17,834 nt of DNA from Bovifimicola sp050309585 (GTDB lineage Bacteria; Bacillota; Clostridia; Lachnospirales; Lachnospiraceae), in NCBI GenBank assembly GCA_050309585.1, contig JBNRML010000157.1, forward strand, positions 1-17,834, given 5' to 3'. The notes beneath the pieces are model-generated. The model saw only the letters and a list, made by a program, of their open reading frames with translations. It was not told the origin of the DNA and made no database searches. Position numbers and translations under genes: made by a program. This document shows positions 15,139-17,834 of the stretch, piece by piece; position 1 is the first letter of the stretch; each line of letters begins with the position of its first letter.

Positions 15139-15173
15139 ATGAATCCTCATTTCTCGTTATTTTTAGTGGAATA

Positions 15174-15851
15174 TTATGCCGTATCCAGTTTGAAAACTCC
15201 TCCGACTTTTTTCATAAACCTCTTGTAAACAACAACAAATCCTGTCTTCTTTGTAAGATAATAGCTGCCTTCAGCCAAAATAACACCACCAGCAATATCA
15301 ACTAATACATGCTGTTTTGTTGTAAGTGTTGATATAAATACAAGTATTGCAATCACCAGGGATACCACTTTATACCAGCCTTTCACATTAGGATTTTTCC
15401 TGACTGCAATAAATCCCATCCAGCTCATAAGACAATGTATGGAAGGAAACAGATTATCCGCCGCATCCACGCTGTACAACTGTCTCATCATATCTTCAAA
15501 AAAACCGTTTCCATCAATATCAGGCCTGACATTTGTAGTGGGAAATGCAATATAAATTATCATACATCCAAGTTTTGCAAGGAACTCCGCACTTATAAAC
15601 CTAAATGCAATATCCTCCTCCTGCCTGCATCCAATTATATAGTTAATAACCCAAAAAAGATAACATCCCCAATATATAATCATAGCAGCCGGTATAACGG
15701 GTATCTGGTTGTCCACATCATTTGTCAGATTATAATGATATAACGGCGTAGTAATATACCTGGTGCCCTGATAAGCCAGCCAGTTCCACAATATGGCAAA
15801 TAAAATCGGTATCCACATATATTTCGGGAGTATTTTAACTAACATTTTCAT
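15174..15851 (-). CDS. PAP2-superfamily membrane phosphatase
   Basis: A 225-residue protein with about six membrane helices. Phosphatase motifs are KLGCMIIYIAFPTTNVRP (93-110, a degenerate K-x6-RP), PSIH with His139 (136-139) and TKQHVLVD with His181 and Asp185. Such proteins dephosphorylate lipid phosphates such as phosphatidate, phosphatidylglycerol phosphate or undecaprenyl diphosphate. Placed with pssA and psd, a role in phospholipid metabolism is likely but the substrate is inferred. ATG 15851 was chosen: GGAG of the ATGGAGATTAGT motif is six bases before it. An upstream leader frame ends in an ATGA overlap with this start. Confidence 0.8.
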   Translation of the reverse strand: MKMLVKILPKYMWIPILFAILWNWLAYQGTRYITTPLYHYNLTNDVDNQIPVIPAAMIIYWGCYLFWVINYIIGCRQEEDIAFRFISAEFLAKLGCMIIYIAFPTTNVRPDIDGNGFFEDMMRQLYSVDAADNLFPSIHCLMSWMGFIAVRKNPNVKGWYKVVSLVIAILVFISTLTTKQHVLVDIAGGVILAEGSYYLTKKTGFVVVYKRFMKKVGGVFKLDTA

Positions 15852-16003
15852 ACTAATCTCCATTCCGCAGACGCTTTGCGGCGGAGGAATCGCGAGCTGA
15901 ATTTCAGATTCAGCTCTGTGATAAAACTAATTGGGACGCCTGCGGCACAATTAGCTGTGTGAAAAATCAGCACTTCAGTGTGATTTTTCACACTAATCCT
16001 CAT
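15848..16003 (-). CDS. Putative 51-residue leader ORF coupled to the PAP2 gene
   Basis: From ATG 16003 (or GTG 15991) an open frame runs through all of cassette C and stops at TGA 15850-15848, which overlaps the PAP2 ATG as ATGA. It begins MRISVKNHTEVLIFHTANC, close to the peptide of cassette A, and ends KASAEWRLV. The overlap would couple translation of the leader to PAP2, and ribosomes crossing it would melt the hairpins. Amino-acid similarity between cassettes is explained by the palindromes, so a functional peptide is not shown. Confidence 0.35.
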   Translation of the reverse strand: MRISVKNHTEVLIFHTANCAAGVPISFITELNLKFSSRFLRRKASAEWRLV

Positions 16004-16010
16004 TCCTGAG
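15849..16010 (-). repeat. Hairpin cassette C, 5' leader of the PAP2-pssA-psd operon
   Basis: On the minus strand the unit opens with CTCAGGAATGAGGATTAGTG (16010-15991) and ends with ATGGAGATTAGTATG at the PAP2 start, 140 nt from start codon to start codon. Stems: hairpin 1 at 15957-15993 (13 bp perfect, GTGTGAAAAATCA, inner CAC-TGAA-GTG); hairpin 2 at 15927-15954 (CTAATTG/CAATTAG, inner GCC/GGC); hairpin 3 at 15894-15916 (GAGCTGAAT/ATTCAGCTC); hairpin 4 at 15865-15881 (CCGCA/TGCGG). Order and spacing match the two copies at the left end of the window. A promoter lies immediately upstream, so it would be the 5' end of the mRNA. Confidence 0.7.
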
Positions 16011-16033
16011 CAAATTAAGTTTTTTTCTCAAGT

Positions 16034-16042
16034 ATTATACCA
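16034..16042 (-). promoter_or_regulatory. Extended -10 promoter of the PAP2-pssA-psd operon
   Basis: Minus strand TGGTATAAT is a perfect TATAAT with an extended TGN element. No good -35 lies at 17 bases. The start would be near 16027, about 17 bases before cassette C. Confidence 0.6.
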
Positions 16043-16074
16043 CATTTGCCGCAAAATAAAACATTTTTTTTACT

Positions 16075-16115
16075 ATAACAAAAGGTGTGAGCAAATACAA
16101 CATTTACTCACACCT
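16075..16115 (-). terminator. Intrinsic terminator after pckA
   Basis: Minus strand arms at 16102-16115 and 16083-16096 form 14 base pairs with one G.U and a five-base GTTGT loop, followed by TTTTGTTAT. It lies 25 bases after the pckA stop. The plus-strand side has no comparable T-run. Confidence 0.9.
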
Positions 16116-16140
16116 GAATTGTCCATTCTGTATATGATTA

Positions 16141-17745
16141 TTAAGCCTGCGGACCAGCTGCTACTAATGCCTTGCCAGCATCATTTCCTTCATATTTTAC
16201 GAAGTTCTTTGTAAATCTGTCAGCAAGATCTTTAGCCTTTGTTTCCCACTCACTTGCATCTGCATATGTGTCACGTGGGTCAAGAATTGTAGGATCTACT
16301 CCTGGAAGTTCTGTTGGAACCTCGAAGTTGAACATAGGAATTGTCTTTGTAGGAGCTTTGTTGATGTCTCCACTAAGAATTGCATCGATGATACCTCTTG
16401 TGTCCTTGATTGTAATTCTCTTTCCTGTTCCGTTCCATCCTGTATTTACCAGATAAGCCTTAGCACCGCTCTGTTCCATCTTCTTAACGAGCTCTTCAGC
16501 ATATTTTGTTGGATGAAGCTCAAGGAATGCCTGTCCGAAGCATGCTGAGAATGTAGGTGTTGGCTCTGTGATTCCTCTTTCTGTACCTGCAAGCTTAGCA
16601 GTAAATCCTGAAAGGAAGTAGTACTGTGTCTGCTCTGGTGTAAGAATTGAAACCGGAGGAAGTACTCCAAATGCATCTGCTGATAAGAAGATAACGTTCT
16701 TTGCAGCTGGTGCTGAAGATACAGGTTTAACAATGTTGTTGATGTGGTTGATTGGGTAAGAAACACGAGTATTCTCTGTTACGCTCTTATCATCAAAATC
16801 AATCTTTCCATCAGCAGCTACTGTTACGTTTTCAAGAAGAGCATCTCTCTTGATAGCATTGAAGATATCTGGCTCTGACTCTTTGTCAAGACCGATAACC
16901 TTTGCGTAGCATCCACCTTCGAAGTTGAATACACCGTTGTCATCCCAACCGTGCTCATCATCACCGATAAGAAGTCTCTTAGGGTCTGTTGAAAGTGTTG
17001 TCTTACCTGTTCCTGAAAGACCGAAGAAAATAGCTGTATTTTCACCGTTCATGTCTGTGTTAGCTGAGCAGTGCATAGAAGCAATGCCCTTTAATGGGAG
17101 GTAGTAGTTCATCATTGAGAACATACCTTTTTTCATTTCTCCGCCGTACCATGTGTTAATGATAACCTGCTCACGGCTTGTAATATTAAATGCAACACAG
17201 GTCTCTGAATTTAATCCGAGTTCTGCGTAGTTTTCCACTTTAGCTTTTGATGCATTGTAAACAACGAAATCTGGCTCAAATGTCTCAAGCTCTTCATCTG
17301 AAGGCTGGATGAACATATTCTTTACGAAATGTGCCTGCCAGGCAACTTCCATAATGAAACGAACTGCCATACGTGTATCCTTGTTAGCACCACAAAATGC
17401 ATCTACAACAAAAAGCTTCTTATCTGAAAGCTCTTTCTTTGCAATATCCTTAACTGCAGCCCAAGCTTCTTCTGTCATTGGATGGTTATCATTTTTATAT
17501 TCATCTGATGTCCACCATACAGTGTCCTTAGAATTTTCATCCATAACAATGAATTTATCTTTAGGAGAACGTCCTGTATAGATACCTGTCATAACATTAA
17601 CTGCACCAAGCTCTGTTTCCTGACCTACCTCGAAACCTTCATTTGTTGACTTTGTCTCTTCCTCAAATAATAAATCATAAGAAGGATTGTAAACAACTTC
17701 TGTAGTTCCGGTAATGCCGTACTTGCTTAAATCGATTTCTCTCAT
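16141..17745 (-). CDS. pckA: Phosphoenolpyruvate carboxykinase (ATP)
   Basis: A 534-residue enzyme of normal length that interconverts oxaloacetate plus ATP with PEP, CO2 and ADP. Motifs are GRSPKDKF (58-65), the substrate and metal site YGGEMKKG (200-207), the P-loop GLSGTGKTT (242-250) and kinase-2 LIGDDEHGW (259-267). In fermentative gut anaerobes it often runs toward oxaloacetate to supply succinate or save ATP; that direction is inference. AGAGG precedes the ATG. A short GAGGA/TCCTC stem (17790-17807) and a possible TATAAC -10 lie upstream but are weak. It is transcribed alone, since a strong terminator follows. Confidence 0.96.
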   Translation of the reverse strand: MREIDLSKYGITGTTEVVYNPSYDLLFEEETKSTNEGFEVGQETELGAVNVMTGIYTGRSPKDKFIVMDENSKDTVWWTSDEYKNDNHPMTEEAWAAVKDIAKKELSDKKLFVVDAFCGANKDTRMAVRFIMEVAWQAHFVKNMFIQPSDEELETFEPDFVVYNASKAKVENYAELGLNSETCVAFNITSREQVIINTWYGGEMKKGMFSMMNYYLPLKGIASMHCSANTDMNGENTAIFFGLSGTGKTTLSTDPKRLLIGDDEHGWDDNGVFNFEGGCYAKVIGLDKESEPDIFNAIKRDALLENVTVAADGKIDFDDKSVTENTRVSYPINHINNIVKPVSSAPAAKNVIFLSADAFGVLPPVSILTPEQTQYYFLSGFTAKLAGTERGITEPTPTFSACFGQAFLELHPTKYAEELVKKMEQSGAKAYLVNTGWNGTGKRITIKDTRGIIDAILSGDINKAPTKTIPMFNFEVPTELPGVDPTILDPRDTYADASEWETKAKDLADRFTKNFVKYEGNDAGKALVAAGPQA

Positions 17746-17834
17746 TCTGTTTTACCTCTTTCCTGTGTAGTTATACTATCTGTATTTTTGAGGATTTATC
17801 TCTCCTCATCCATTTTCTAATTAAATCATTAACC

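Overview
This AT-rich window carries every recognisable protein gene on the minus strand, so it is best read from high to low coordinates. Short intergenic gaps, strong AGGAGG-type ribosome binding sites, an ATP-type PEP carboxykinase, a clostridial-type PssA/Psd pair and a DUF2304/DUF2142 surface-glycan set suggest a low-GC Clostridia genome, probably Lachnospiraceae. That placement is inference from gene style; no marker gene is present.

Layout, in transcription order. (1) pckA (16141-17745) ends in a strong terminator. (2) A phospholipid operon follows: PAP2 phosphatase, PS synthase (pssA) and PS decarboxylase (psd), 13652-15851, led by a hairpin-rich 5' element (15849-16010) and closed by a terminator near 13600-13637. 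(3) A surface-polysaccharide operon, 8376-13524, encodes a Wzx-like flippase, a GT2 glycosyltransferase, a polyprenyl-phosphate-type GT2, a DUF2304 protein and a DUF2142 membrane protein. It has its own TTGATA-17-TATACT promoter and a terminator at 8337-8364. (4) A heterodimeric ABC exporter pair spans 4602-8302. (5) A purine-salvage pair, pbuG-hpt, spans 2505-4399, with a compact structured leader and a terminator. (6) An ABC-2 efflux pair spans 745-2377. (7) A small FeoA protein (370-594) lies behind a TTGACA-17-TAAACT promoter with DtxR-like TTAGTT/AACTAA palindromes. A similar palindrome and weak promoter follow feoA and would drive a transcript leaving the window on the left.

The most unusual content is a family of roughly 140-147 bp cassettes: two in tandem at the left end (1-296) and one in front of the PAP2 operon (15849-16010). 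Each is a string of three to four hairpins. The first hairpin contains a start codon and encodes the first residues of a tiny peptide. Cassettes B and C are bounded on both sides by the motif GAAATGAGGATTAGTRTG or a near relative (the left boundary of B is partly outside the window); cassette A starts with a related GGGAGGTAGTATG. The stems differ in sequence between copies but keep pairing, including a bulged A at the same place in two copies. The same boundary motif, without a cassette, forms the start region of hpt, the DUF2142 gene and pssA. This suggests either cassettes inserting at or deleting from a translation-initiation motif, or a dispersed structured 5' leader. I cannot search databases, so I cannot say whether it has been described.

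Several gene starts were moved inward because the upstream ATG belongs to the AGGA-containing boundary motif (hpt, DUF2142, pssA, PAP2) or the upstream start is TTG/GTG or abuts the ribosome binding site (feoA, ABC permease, psd, flippase, first ABC exporter half).
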